The notes under the pieces: generated by a model | The model's database searches: none | What the model saw: the letters and a program-made list of their open reading frames with translations, nothing else | Told to the model about the DNA's origin: nothing | Translations under genes and position numbers: made by a program | NCBI GenBank assembly: GCA_029891385.1 | Contig: CM057227.1 | Location: 60,141,567 to 60,205,566 of the forward strand | DNA length: 64,000 nt | Direction of reading: 5' to 3' | Source: Erythroxylum novogranatense | Taxonomy: Eukaryota; Streptophyta; Magnoliopsida; Malpighiales; Erythroxylaceae | Part shown: positions 47,690-58,860 of the stretch, piece by piece | How the letters are laid out: every line of letters begins with the position of its first letter | How positions within the stretch are numbered: position 1 is the stretch's first letter

Positions 47690-47835
47690 TCTGTCCGTTT
47701 AACGGACACGCACGACCAAAACAACACCAAACCATCCGAGACAGTCCGTTAAACGGACACCCATGTCCGCCTAACGGACATATGCATGGGGAGGGGTCCT
47801 TTTGACCTGAGGCTGTCCGTTTAACGGACATGCTA
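47690..47835. repeat. GTCCGTTTAACGGAC island in F1
   Basis: Palindromes of the form TGTCCGTTTAACGGACA occur repeatedly; the F2 counterpart (52055-52240) has additional units. A 14-16 bp perfect palindrome unit with 20-50 bp spacing. Confidence 0.75.
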
Positions 47836-48547
47836 AATTCCACCACTTCTTCAATCTTTTTCCATTGCTTTTCTCATACAAACTAACATCATATACTCTT
47901 ATAATCTCCACATATTCACTTATTCAAATGCCTAAACACCTCATAACACTTCAAGCAACAAATTAAATTCACAAACTTCTCAATTCTCAACTAAATAGAT
48001 TCATCAAAACCACAATTCTCAAACATTCATCATAGTTGTCACTAACATCAAACTCAAATAACATCATAACTTGAATCAATTATAACTCTTAACTTCGATC
48101 TCGAAATCTTGCATTCTTAGTCTCGTTGGAAAGATAAAAGATCAAGCTACAACTTCAAAGAAGGCTACTTTAGCCAATACCATTTCAATCCTCTCTTAAA
48201 TTTCCCCTGAATCAACATATACATTTAAAAATCATCCTAACTTCACTTTCTTAAATACACATCATTTATCACAATTCACCATGATTTGGAATTTACCCAA
48301 ATCTCAACCTCAATGCATATGTTTTCTTACTTTTAATATCATTATGCCATTTACCAAAAACCTCTCTTGCTTTTGCATAACACATCATATGTATCACCAT
48401 AATTCATTCTAAGGGTTTCTCAATTCATCATTCATACATGATTTTCATTCTAATATTATAATCATCTATAACACAAATCACATACAAAACACCCATTTAA
48501 GTTCATTTATTATTTCTAAATTTAAACTTCAAGGTTCGGGTCCAACA

Positions 48548-49310
48548 TTTCTCCCCTCTTAAAAGAATTTCGTCCTCGAAATTCATACTTAACAAACACC
48601 AAGTAAGTACATTCTCTTAACTCATGTCTTCCAAATAATCCTACCACACATATTCTTAAAGTTTTTCACCTCCTAGAGCATATACCATCCATCTCTTATA
48701 TCATATACCCTCTATATCATATTTACACTCCAATAAGTTTTATCATAATTTCACAAGTACATAAATTTAACTCATGTTCACAAATGCATATGTTTCTCTC
48801 ACAAATGCATATTCAAAAATCAAACAACCCAATTCATCATCATATACTAATCTCATTTTCATTTTCACAAACCTAATATCCCTCAAATTTTTATCACATA
48901 TTTTCTTATCTCATTCACAAATGTTCTCTTCTTTATAAGACTAAATCATCACTATTATATCAAACACCTATTTCTTCACATATGCCAATGATCCCATCCA
49001 ATTTCAATCTTTTTAACTTCTATACATGCATTCCTATCATCAAGCTCATCTTTGAGAATTTTTATTTGCATCTCACATATATTCGAAGTCACATCCTCAA
49101 ATTTCATCATGAATTTCAAATCTTAATTTCTAGCATCATAAACCAAACTCCACATAGGTTCTTCGATTAATTTATGCAACCTTATACACATCAATATTAT
49201 ATGCTTCCAAAATCAAACTTAGCCTTACAAACTCTTATCCCTTTCTCATGCAAATCACTCATACACATATGTCCCAGTAAGACCATATTACTGGGCTCTG
49301 ATACCTTAAA
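48548..49310 (-). other. Interior of F: no gene
   Basis: 766 bases or fewer between the two LTRs of F. AT-rich. The only recognisable pieces are the PBS (49293-49306), the PPT (48548-48560) and the short polyprotein C-terminal remnant next to the PPT (48561-48600). Confidence 0.85.
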
Positions 49311-52300
49311 TGTTGGATCCCGTTCCCGAGACCCAACTTCTTACACTTAATAATACAATCACTGCTTAAACTGGTTATGATCCTGCTTGAAGAGAATTCA
49401 AATCGAAAGAAAACAAGTGAAACGGAACAAATGCGAAGCTAAAACGATTGAAATTCAATCTAAAACAAATGGAGCGGATACAAATGAGTCGAAACAAATA
49501 CTAATGGGAAACGATACCAAATAAAAGTCGAAAGCAAAACAAACGGATCGATATCTGATACCAAATGAATTCAATTGCAACTAGATAATGATCTTGAAAT
49601 CAAAGATTTGCAAATGGTGGTTTTGATAGAATTATAATACAATTACGGACTTAATCGAAGCCAATAAAACCGAAGTCCGACATCCGATACAATATCTTAA
49701 TCATAGCGTTGGAAATCCTGGACTATTCCTATCTGAAACGGGTCAATGCCGGGTAAACTTTTTTTTCCCATTACTTGCTTTCTTAATCAAGCTTTTCATC
49801 TATCATATACAATTCATACTAATCTCATCTTACTTGATTTTTCTTATCCATCAAAGTCTTATTCTTTACCATAACAAACTCATATTCATGTCTATCAATC
49901 CATAAATCAATTAAATCATATAAAAATCCGGCAGCGTAACGGCTGCCCATAAACAAAACCCAAACCTGCAAGGTGAAAAACTCACTTCTATAGATTCCAG
50001 ACAAATTCACATACATCATATCCACCGGACCCTCCGTCCGGGATTTCAGCAAAAACGCAAACCTAAATTCTAAACCACTTCGAATCATGTTCATAACAAT
50101 TCATATTCATCACATTCAAACTTATAAACAATTTCTATTAACTCAAATACAAATTTCATACTCCCATCAAACTCAACCAATTGAGTTTATAAATCTTCAC
50201 AATACCCATACAATCATCAAACATGTTCATCCATAGGATCGTATCCATATAAATATATTCCAATACATTCATAACTCAATACAAATTGTATACAATTCCA
50301 ATATACACAAACCAAAACCAATACATTTCCAATTTCATAACCCAAGAGTCTTATACAAAATCATAATCCAAGATACATTAGGGACAAAATGTTTATAATA
50401 CTCTATAGGCAATACAAGCCATAATCATTTCCAGAAATCTTAAAGCAAATACACTATTTACAAACACATGCACAAATACTGCTATCTTGACATCTTTCAT
50501 CCGATCTCCTGCACGAATACCTGGAGATGGGGGTGAAAGGGGGGGTGAGCTCGGAAGCTCGTGGATAATATGTTTATTAAACAAATAATAAGCAAAAACA
50601 TTTTCAAACCTTACTTTCTGTTGATCGAAAACAGTGGAGGGTTAGTTCTCAAAAACTTTTCAAATCAAAAACTTTCATAATTCTTTACAAACAGTTTTTG
50701 TAAAACTCTCACAGTTGAAAATCCAAATTCTCATTTCGTCAAACTTTCAAACCATTATGCACATGAAATGCATTACATATAAATGCAGCACATTCTAGAC
50801 AAAGTAAAACAAATAACACATCAATCGGTTTGGGTCGGTCCAAAAACAGGACGTACTGCACATTCCCGTAAATCGGTCCTGTGCAGCCATGAACAGGACG
50901 TACTACACTTTCCCGCATAGCGGTCCAGTGTAGCCGTGAATGGAGTCCGAAAACGGAGCTCCTATGCCACTAACGGGCAGCCGGGAGAAGGCTTTAAAAC
51001 GAGACCAGTGCACTGACTCCACATGAGGGACCTTACCAAACCCATGTAACACGTATTCATGCTTGAAAATTCATGTTGCCCGAAGGCACATTTTGGAAAT
51101 TCAGCTTTTCATGTAATGTCATATTCAACACATTTGCAAGCTTACATACATTCATATACAAATATAAACATATTCTCAAACTATCCATGAATGCAACATC
51201 ATGAATTTAAATGCATATTTCATCTCTTTTTTTTCAAGTTACTCAAAAACATTCATTTATGAAACCATTTAAGTCACCTATGGAAAGATTGTCCAAACAT
51301 TTCAGAATTTTCGAAAACATTTGGAAACAATGCCTTTTTTATTTCCTCATAATTCATGACAAAAACAATTGACTAAATCATTTATAAAACAATAGCTTAT
51401 AAACCACAATTTGTAATTTGCTTTATTTCTCCTCAAACCTTGCTTCAATCGGATCTCCACAGATCCCTAAATTCGCGAAATACTGAACTATGTTCATAAC
51501 TTTCCTGTATCACTTTGATTCTATTAATCTTACTCAATTAAATCTCTAAAATTTATAATTTTCATATAATCATGAACTTCATTGTCTTAGGAATCCAACG
51601 CTTCAAGAACCGAGTCATTCGGATGTCGGACGGAAAAGATATAAGCAAATTGTTTGACAAGGTCGGATGAGGAAGGAAAATAGCAAGCTCAAAATGAGAC
51701 AAAACATTCTGATTATCATATGATTCAATCGAACTTTTTCAATTTGACTCCAATTGATGTAAATTTTTATGGAGAGGAAGATACATGTGTTAGGAATTCA
51801 ATGGTTCAAGAATCGCCTCAATCCGAGGTCGGGTGAGTGATTTATGATCAAAACAACTCAACATGTTCAGAATAGAAATCAATTTGAAACTCTTTTGGCG
51901 CAAATGCCATATATTTTTTTACAAATATCCACATGACTTCGTTGTAGTTCCATTTGAAAAATAAGATGAAGATCTACAACTCGTATTAGAGGCCTCGAAG
52001 CAAGATTCGGCCTCAAAACGAGTGAAAATCGCAAATTTCTCCAAGAGACCCGTAGCTGTCCGTTAAACGGACAGGCATGTCCGTTTAACGGACACGCACG
52101 GCCAAAACAACACCAAACCATCCGAGACAGTCCGTTAAACGGACACCCATGTCCGCCTAACGGACATATGCATGGGGAGGGTCCTTTTGACCGAGGCTGT
52201 CCGTTAACGGACTCCCATGTCCGCTTAACGGACATGCTAAATTCCACCACTTCTTGATCTTTTCCATTGCTTTTCTCATACAAACTAACATCATATACTC

Positions 52301-52949
52301 TTATAATCTCCACATATTCACTTATTCAAATGCCTAAACACCTCATAACACTTCAAGCAACAAATTAAATTCACAAACTTCTTAATTCTCAACTAAATAG
52401 ATTCATCAAAACCACAATTCTCAAACATTCATCATAGTTGTCACTAACATCAAACTCAAATAACATCATAACTTGAATCAACTATAACTCTTAACTCCGA
52501 TCTCGAAATCTTGCATTCTTAGCCTCGTTGGAAAGATAAAAGATCAAGCTACAACTTCAAAAAAGGCTACTTTAGCCAATTCCATTTCAATTCTCTCTTA
52601 AATTTCCCCTGAATCAACATATACATTTAAAAATCATCCTAACTTCACTTTCTTAAATACACATCATTTATCACAATTCACCATGATTTGGAATTTACCC
52701 AAATCTCAACCTCAATGCATATGTTTTCTTACTTTTAATATCATTATGCCATTTACCAAAAACCTCTCTTGCTTTTGCATAACACATCATATGTATCACC
52801 ATAATTCATTCTAAGGGTTTCTCAATTCATCATTCATACATGATTTTCATTCTAATATTATAATCATCTATAACACAAATCACATACAAAACACCCATTT
52901 AAGTTCATTTATTATTTCTAAATTTTGCTTCAAGGTTCGGGGTCCAACA
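49311..52949 (-). repeat. 5' LTR of F (F2), with a ~1-kb internal deletion
   Basis: Very similar to F1 but lacking the part equivalent to about 46045-47065, joined at 51420. The lost part holds the purine-rich leader, splice-donor-like site and probable promoter region. Hairpins at 49313-49336, 50025-50041, 50494-50539, 50856-50886 and 50903-50933 are intact. Confidence 0.9.
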
Positions 52950-53256
52950 AATCTGGCTCCAAAAGTTCCTAAATGATTTAGAGGTAGTTCCAAAGGTAGA
53001 AAAGGCCATTACACTTTATTGTGATAATGGTGGGGTAGTGGCTAATTCTAAAGAACCTCGAAACCGTAAAGCTGCCAAACATATTGAGTGAAATTATCAT
53101 CTATTAAGGGAGATAATACAATATGGAGAGGTGGATGTGGTAAAGATTCCTATAGAGCAAAACCTTGTTGATCTGTTCACAAAGACATTATCTCAAGAGA
53201 GCTTTGAGGGTCACCTAGAAGGGATGGGAATGTGGGATATGTCATACTTGCTTTAG
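52950..53256 (+). pseudogene. RNase H C-terminal end of J
   Basis: Continues from 39225: WLQKFLNDLEVVPKVEKAI, LYCDNGGVVANSKEPRNRK (catalytic Asp in CDNGG), a TGA where relatives have an Arg codon (after KHIE, near 53089), then REIIQYGEVDVVKIP, NLVDLFTKTLSQ, ending at the TAG 53254-53256. Standard copia pol terminus. Confidence 0.88.
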
Positions 53257-53270
53257 GGCAAGTGAGAGAT
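53257..53270 (+). other. Polypurine tract of J
   Basis: GGCAAGTGAGAGAT precedes the LTR start TGTTG; relatives have AAGTGGGAGAT, so one or two bases have decayed. Confidence 0.75.
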
Positions 53271-54891
53271 TGTTGAAGTTATGTAAATATAATTCCCTAG
53301 AAAGCAAGTGTATTTACATGTAACTTTATTTTCTTCAGTTACAGTTTTGTAATGAAAATATTTATTATTAATAAAACAAAAGAGTTTGGTTTTATTTGAG
53401 TGAGCATTATATATCTAGTCATAAGATGTCAAGATTCTTATGTAAGTAATATACATATACATAGAGATGTATGGGAAACATGTATATTATAAGAATCTAA
53501 ATTAATGGATTCTCAGTTGAATAATCAAGTTGGTCGCTTGATTATGGTTTAGACTGTAGTGTTGTGATTTATCTCCATCTAAGTAAAGGAGATCACTTAA
53601 AGGGAATGAGTTTCATATCATGATAGTAGTTGACTATCGATAATGACGCTATTAAATGACTCTGGAATCAAGTATGTTTTCAAGAATAAAATAGGTCATT
53701 ACTTTAATCTTAAAACATACAACTTAAGCATTCGCTTATTATGGATCACAATCTTGATAAGTGGTGAACTCGTATGTGTTTCATTATAATTCTCTATATG
53801 ATCGGGATGAATTTTTACAAAGTATTAATCCAATGTCTGCATGTTGAAATTATCAATTGAAACATATATCAGGGAACATTCACTCAGATAATGAGTTTAT
53901 AGTGCTATCATCACTTCTAGATATTTTAAGGAGAATTGGTGATTAAACTGATGCCAGTAGTTTGATGGACTAGCTACCCATCAAGTCTTAACACCAAGAT
54001 GAGATCTTATGTGTTAATCACCATATAAAGTAAAACGGGAGATCTAGAAGAAAAAAATCAACATAAGGGCAAAGCGGTAATTTTACCCTTTATTGTGCTG
54101 ATGGCTATAATAAGGTTCTAAATAGGTTTGCAATTGGACATAAAAATATGTGTTCTCATAATATTTAATAATTTAAGAGTTCAACAAATTGTCTTTAGTG
54201 GAATGACATTTAGTTAATAAGCTAGAATTAATTTTAATGAGATTAAATTAATTATAGGCTTATTGGAGCTTGAATTATCAAAGTCCAATAAGATTCTCCA
54301 CTTGGCTTCAAGTAAGGTTATAAAGCTAAGTAAGAAATATAAATGGAGGTTTTAGAAAGCCCATAATTGAATGTTGGGCTTACACTAATTAATGGTTAAT
54401 TAAAGGCCCAAATATTCGTTTAGAAATGGGCTAGACTTTAGTTTAATGTAATAGATTAGATTATATTAAAACAATTTTTTTAAAGAAAGGAGTAGGAATT
54501 TCGGTTTTATTAGGGTTGAATGTGCAGGTGCACATTTAACATTCAAATGATAAATAAAGATGGTCTTTATTATGGTGTATCATCATTAAATGGAATTATG
54601 AACTTACTATTAAATGGTTTAATGGTTATCTTTAATGTTAGGATATAACCTATTAGCATTCATTGGATTAAGGAAGAAAGATGTGCATTGGATGGACTAT
54701 CTTCCTTCTTCCATCTTCCAAAACCGAATTTGTAGGTCATATTTAGGTTAATAGCCTTTTCATATAGCCATCTTAAAGATAAATGAGAAGAGTCTCATTT
54801 AATGGCTACTTTATGATTGATTAAAGTAAAAAGTGATGCATTGGATGCTATTCTCTTCTTTCATTTCATGCTTTCTTTTTTTGATCCAACA
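53271..54891 (+). repeat. 3' LTR of J
   Basis: 1621 bp, matches the split 5' LTR. Ends GATCCAACA, followed by CTACA, the right TSD. Confidence 0.92.
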
Positions 54892-56880
54892 CTACATATG
54901 TTTGATTGAATATTCATTTGATTGAACAATTTACCAATGTGTGACCAATATGTGTATTGCATGATATAAAAGCGCAAATACACCCACAACATCTAGACAT
55001 TGCTGGATCGTCAAGGTAATAGCTATTCTGGAGCATACTATGACTGAACTAGATGTGTAAACTCAATTATATGTGTGCTTTTATTTGAATTATATCTATA
55101 GTGAGTTGACTTAGATGTTTCTCACTATGTTTGATTTTTTCTAGACTAATTTTTATATATTAAATTGTCACTGGTATGATTGTGTTAATTTCGGACCACC
55201 AATTGTCCGAAGAGAGCATTATTTGGGATCGTCTAGGAAATGTTTAACGATTGCATGTGAACATGAGAAAAAATGTTTACTCAACTGAATGTTGGATGCC
55301 AGACTTCGATTTGATGATTGTGATAAATGACTATGCACATCGAATGAAAGTGATTGATAGCACATTATGAGAAATGATGCATTTCATGACATTGATGTGC
55401 ATGATCAGAAAAAGGAGTTGTGACCGAATTGACCAACATGAAAAATAACTGAAAGCTCATAATAGCCATAAGTTTAACGATTAATGAGCTCGATATCTAT
55501 AACAAGTACAAGATAGTATCTAAAATGAGATTGGTATCCACATTAGTTATGGGACGATTAAATAAACACTCAGTTATAACAAAATAAAAATGAAAGTGGA
55601 GTCTCTTGTGCATTTGCATCCATAAATTTACATGTACCATATGAATATTTACAAAGAATGACTGAATTGAGTGGATATAATGATATGATATGTTTTTGTA
55701 CATGTTGATGATATGAATACGATGAAATGAAGGATTAGATTATCCTGAAATGATTATATGAAATGTTTGTATTCATAATGAAATATAAAATTGTATTCAT
55801 AATGAAATATAAAATTGTATTCATTTCAATTTACATCAGATTCTGAAATATAAAATGGTTTTATTTTAAAACTGTTAGTCCTAGTTGTGGGTAAATAGGC
55901 ATGTCTAGAAGGCTCTACAGTTGCTCCTGTGAAACTAAGGTGTCTCTTGATATTGACACTTTGGAGTCTCCTAATATCGACACTACGATGTCCCCTGATT
56001 TAGAGACATTAGTCTCTTCTATTTCAGACACCAATCATGGTATCTTTTGTTCTAATCCTATCATCCACTTCTATAAAAAGGATTAACAATCTAACTTATT
56101 TTATATTCTGATACATGTTTAATTTTGATTAAAAAACAAGTTTTGTTACGATATAAAATAAGTTATATTCTGATAAGAGATAAACTCTAATTTGATACAA
56201 AACAAGTTTTATTTTATATAAATGATATTTTGATTTGAAAGGATTATATCTTATTCTAATATTCAATTTTGATATTTGTACCTTCTGTTTTGATATTTAT
56301 GAGTTTTGTTCAAAGCAAGAATGGTCTGTATTGATTGATGAATCATATTTTATTCTGAGATATAATGATTGGATTACTCTGTATTATGAACTATTAAAGA
56401 TTGTTGTGATATGATTTGAATCTGTATATATGAATGGTAGATGATTGTTAAAAACAATCACCATTATGCATTGTGTTTAGTTATTCCCTACTAAGCTATA
56501 TGCTTAGCATGGTGATTTTACCTCTGTGTAGGTTCTAATAAGAAGGTTAAAGACTAGGAAAAGGACTACTACAGTGGCCAATGAAGAATGTGTTTTATTT
56601 TAGAAATTGTTTTGTTTTGAAAGATGTATATTTGAGTTTTTGAGTTGTATCTAACAATATGAGATAGTTTGTATTTTGTTTAATGGTTTGTAATAACTTA
56701 TTATAGGATGGATTATGTTTAAGGCATGTATTTTGATAAGTTCATTATATATGATGTATGTTATGGTTTGCTTACAACTACATTTAATGATATGTAATGT
56801 ATGTTTGCTTGAGTTTCTAGGAATGCACATAAGAAATGTTTAGTATGATTTGGATTGTTTCAGTTCTGTTTTATGTAGCA
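54892..56880. other. Unassigned AT-rich DNA with small repeats; possible giant-LTR relic
   Basis: No supportable gene. A stem-loop TTCGGAC/GTCCGAA at about 55190-55212 resembles the CGGAC stem-loops of the giant LTRs. Two 24-bp tandem units are at 55769-55816. A degenerate repeat of GTCTC...ATATCGACACT type is at 55940-56030. At about 56480-56532 a pyrimidine-rich run ends TACCTCTGTGTAG, an acceptor-like site. These hint at an old relative of LTR G; the evidence is weak. Confidence 0.3.
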
Positions 56881-56932
56881 TCTACATATCCTCCCACTCC
56901 TTATCAAGTGAAAAAATTATGATCTTTGGGTG

Positions 56933-57208
56933 TCAAAGTTTGAGCCTACTCCACTTGAGTTGTTCAGGATAGGGCCTTAGATGATGAAATTTGATATTCA
57001 CTGTCTTCCCTATCTTCAAAATCTCAATCTTCACTGATTCCCTCCACTTTTGGAATATCTCGAATGTCTCTTCACTCTTTTCTTCCTTGTTTAATTCCTC
57101 CAAACTTGTAGGTAAAGGTGAAAAGTTAGTCTTAACTATAATTATAGACTTAGTACTCACCTTTGAGCTAAAAGATGTATCTTTTTCTCCTTCGAGCTCC
57201 TTCTCCAC
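56933..57208 (-). pseudogene. Decayed coding remnant in L
   Basis: 91 aa, starting MEKELEGEKDTSFSSK, with TSLEELNKEEKSEETFEIFQKW. It is the counterpart of DNA at about 18200-18430 in H. Lysine and glutamate rich, no enzyme motif. Probably the region after gag in Athila-type derivatives; not a working gene. Confidence 0.4.
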
Positions 57209-58228
57209 CTCTTCTTCATAACCAATTCATTGAGTAGTTCTATCAAGATTTTTAAGCTCCTCTTCACCCTGTAAGGTCTCCACACTAATGTCCCTTAGGT
57301 TCACCTAGGGTTGAGATGGTTACATCTCTCCACTTTATGATTTTAGGCAATGGAGATCTTTCGTCATCTGACCCACCTAGCTTGTCAAGTTCTAAATTAT
57401 AGATGTTGTATCTTGCTGGAAGTGTAGCATATCCTACTGAAATTGCATCATTTCCTGCTGGAATTGTTACATACCCTATTTAATTTGCAAATTATTAGCA
57501 ACCAAAATATTAACTAATTCTTCTAGGAATATACCTGAGTTATAATACAAAGCTTCTGATCTATACGGGAATTGTTATGCGTCCTGAAAACTATCAAAGA
57601 AGTAGTTTTGTTCATTATGTAACACCCCACTCCCGCAAGACCCGAACTCGACATCGATGGTGATGTCCGAATTCGAGCCTCGTGAGGGTGGCGTGCTAAA
57701 ACACTAACTCAACCAAAGCAGTATAAATTTTATTTTAGACACACATGCAGAAGTCAATAATCAAATAGGGCATAAGCCCTTTCCCATCATACAATGCCAT
57801 TTACAAAATTCCCATATGGCCATTTGGCCCTTTCACAAATACAACACTTGAGTCATTTCAAAATACAATTCATACGGAAATTGCAGAATAAACAATTTAA
57901 TACAAAAATATATAGACATGTAATGCTGACGCGAACTGATCCCGACCTCTATCCTTCCCTTGAATGTTGTAGGTATACTCCCATTGGCCTAACAGGGTAT
58001 TCTTCCGAATCCTGAAAAATAGTTGCAAATTTTGGGTGAGTTTTGCGAACTCAATGAGTGACCATCCTCGATGGCTTACCCAGTCATATAACACATACAC
58101 ATATGTTATACAGAATTCAAATTTCACATTCATATCATTTAAACATTCATATGATGCATACGTCACTTGTATGAGATTGACATTCGTTCTTATTGTTGTG
58201 ACTGAGTGCCTCTTCACATATACAGAGT

Positions 58229-58348
58229 ACTAGCCCGTAGGCTTAGTCGAATCAGAATACCAGCCCGTAGACTTAGTCAAATCAAAATACCAGCTCGTAG
58301 GCTTATTCGAATCAAAATACCAGCCCGTAGGCTTAGTTGAATCACATA
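58229..58348. repeat. Four 30-bp tandem repeats in G
   Basis: The unit ACCAGCCCGTAGGCTTAGTC (first 20 of 30 bp) is repeated four times with a period of exactly 30 and a few substitutions. Confidence 0.85.
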
Positions 58349-58763
58349 CTCACGGAGCATAGCTCTACGTGGAAACACTTCATACAGGCAACTCAAGTCA
58401 CAACGCCTTTATATTTCATGCATTCATGCCATGGAATGCATCACTTACATTGCATGCACTTATTCGATCACATTCACTTATCATCGGACCGTAGTCCAGT
58501 ATTCAACATGTAGTTGAGCATTCACTCTCTCTTGCATGCAATGCACATTCTGAAAATACTTAGTTCATCTTATTCACATATAATGACTACTTCAATAATT
58601 CTGATCATTCATCACATAACAAATCATTCACATATCACATTATTTCACATTCAGTACATTCAATCAATCGTACTTTGTATCAAAAATCACATTCTTCATT
58701 ATGCATATGCAATGCACATGAGACTCACTTTCCATTTGTTACTTTGTTGTGACCGAGTGCCTA

Positions 58764-58860
58764 AACTGTCCCTTAAAGGGCTCATTAAACAGTCCCATGT
58801 AGGGCTCATTGATAACTGTCCCATGTAGGGCTCATTGAACGTTGAGCTTGTAGCTCTGAT
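58764..58860. repeat. Three ~24-27-bp tandem repeats in G
   Basis: The unit CTGTCCCATGTAGGGCTCAT is repeated three times; the inner CCCATGTAGGG or CCCTTAAAGGG is partly self-complementary. Confidence 0.8.

Larger units (their letters stand above)
39226..48547 (-). repeat. 3' LTR of F (F1), interrupted by E
   Basis: LTR sequence 39226-39277 plus 43992-48547. Contains the full family set: terminal hairpin 39228-39251, CCGGAC/GTCCGG 44653-44669, large hairpin 45123-45167, tandem stem-loops 45480-45510 and 45527-45557, CT-rich leader complement 46430-46650, donor 46430-46438, landmark GGATGTCGGACGG near 47252, GTCCG-TTTAA-CGGAC islands 47690-47835. Confidence 0.9.
39226..52949 (-). mobile_element. 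Element F: non-autonomous giant-LTR retrotransposon with a 0.76-kb interior
   Basis: Perfect TSD AATCT (39221-39225, 52950-52954); removing F restores the J RNase H frame (KEA-I-WLQKFL). On the minus strand the 5' LTR is 49311-52949 (3639 bp) and the 3' LTR is 39226-48547 (4.6 kb after removing E). Both start TGTTGGACCC and end GGGATCCAACA. PBS AGGTATCAGAGCCC (complement of 49293-49306) and PPT AAGAGGGGAGAAA (complement of 48548-48560) are both present. The interior (48548-49310) has no ORF except the last codons of a polyprotein, reading EFRGRNSFKRGE in front of the PPT, which I recognise from Tekay/Del chromoviruses. It would need proteins supplied by an intact relative. Confidence 0.9.
8398..54891 (+). 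mobile_element. Element J: Angela/Tork-like Ty1-copia retrotransposon split by four large nested insertions
   Basis: 5' LTR 8398-13680 and 3' LTR 53271-54891 share start TGTTGAAGTTATG and end GATCCAACA. A tRNA-Met PBS follows the 5' LTR and a degenerate PPT precedes the 3' LTR. Flanks CTAAA and CTACA form a TSD with one mismatch. Domain order gag, protease, integrase, reverse transcriptase (RT), RNase H is that of Ty1-copia. The lineage call rests on RT/RNase H wording (for example IGCKWIYKRKKG, QASRSWNIRFDK) and LTRs of about 1.6 kb. Removing C, H, K and F leaves roughly 10 kb including the LTRs. Many stops and frameshifts: not autonomous. Confidence 0.9.

Noticed and set aside
58229..58348. 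CRISPR-like array
   Set aside because: The repeats are directly adjacent 30-bp units with no unique spacers, in a plant LTR.
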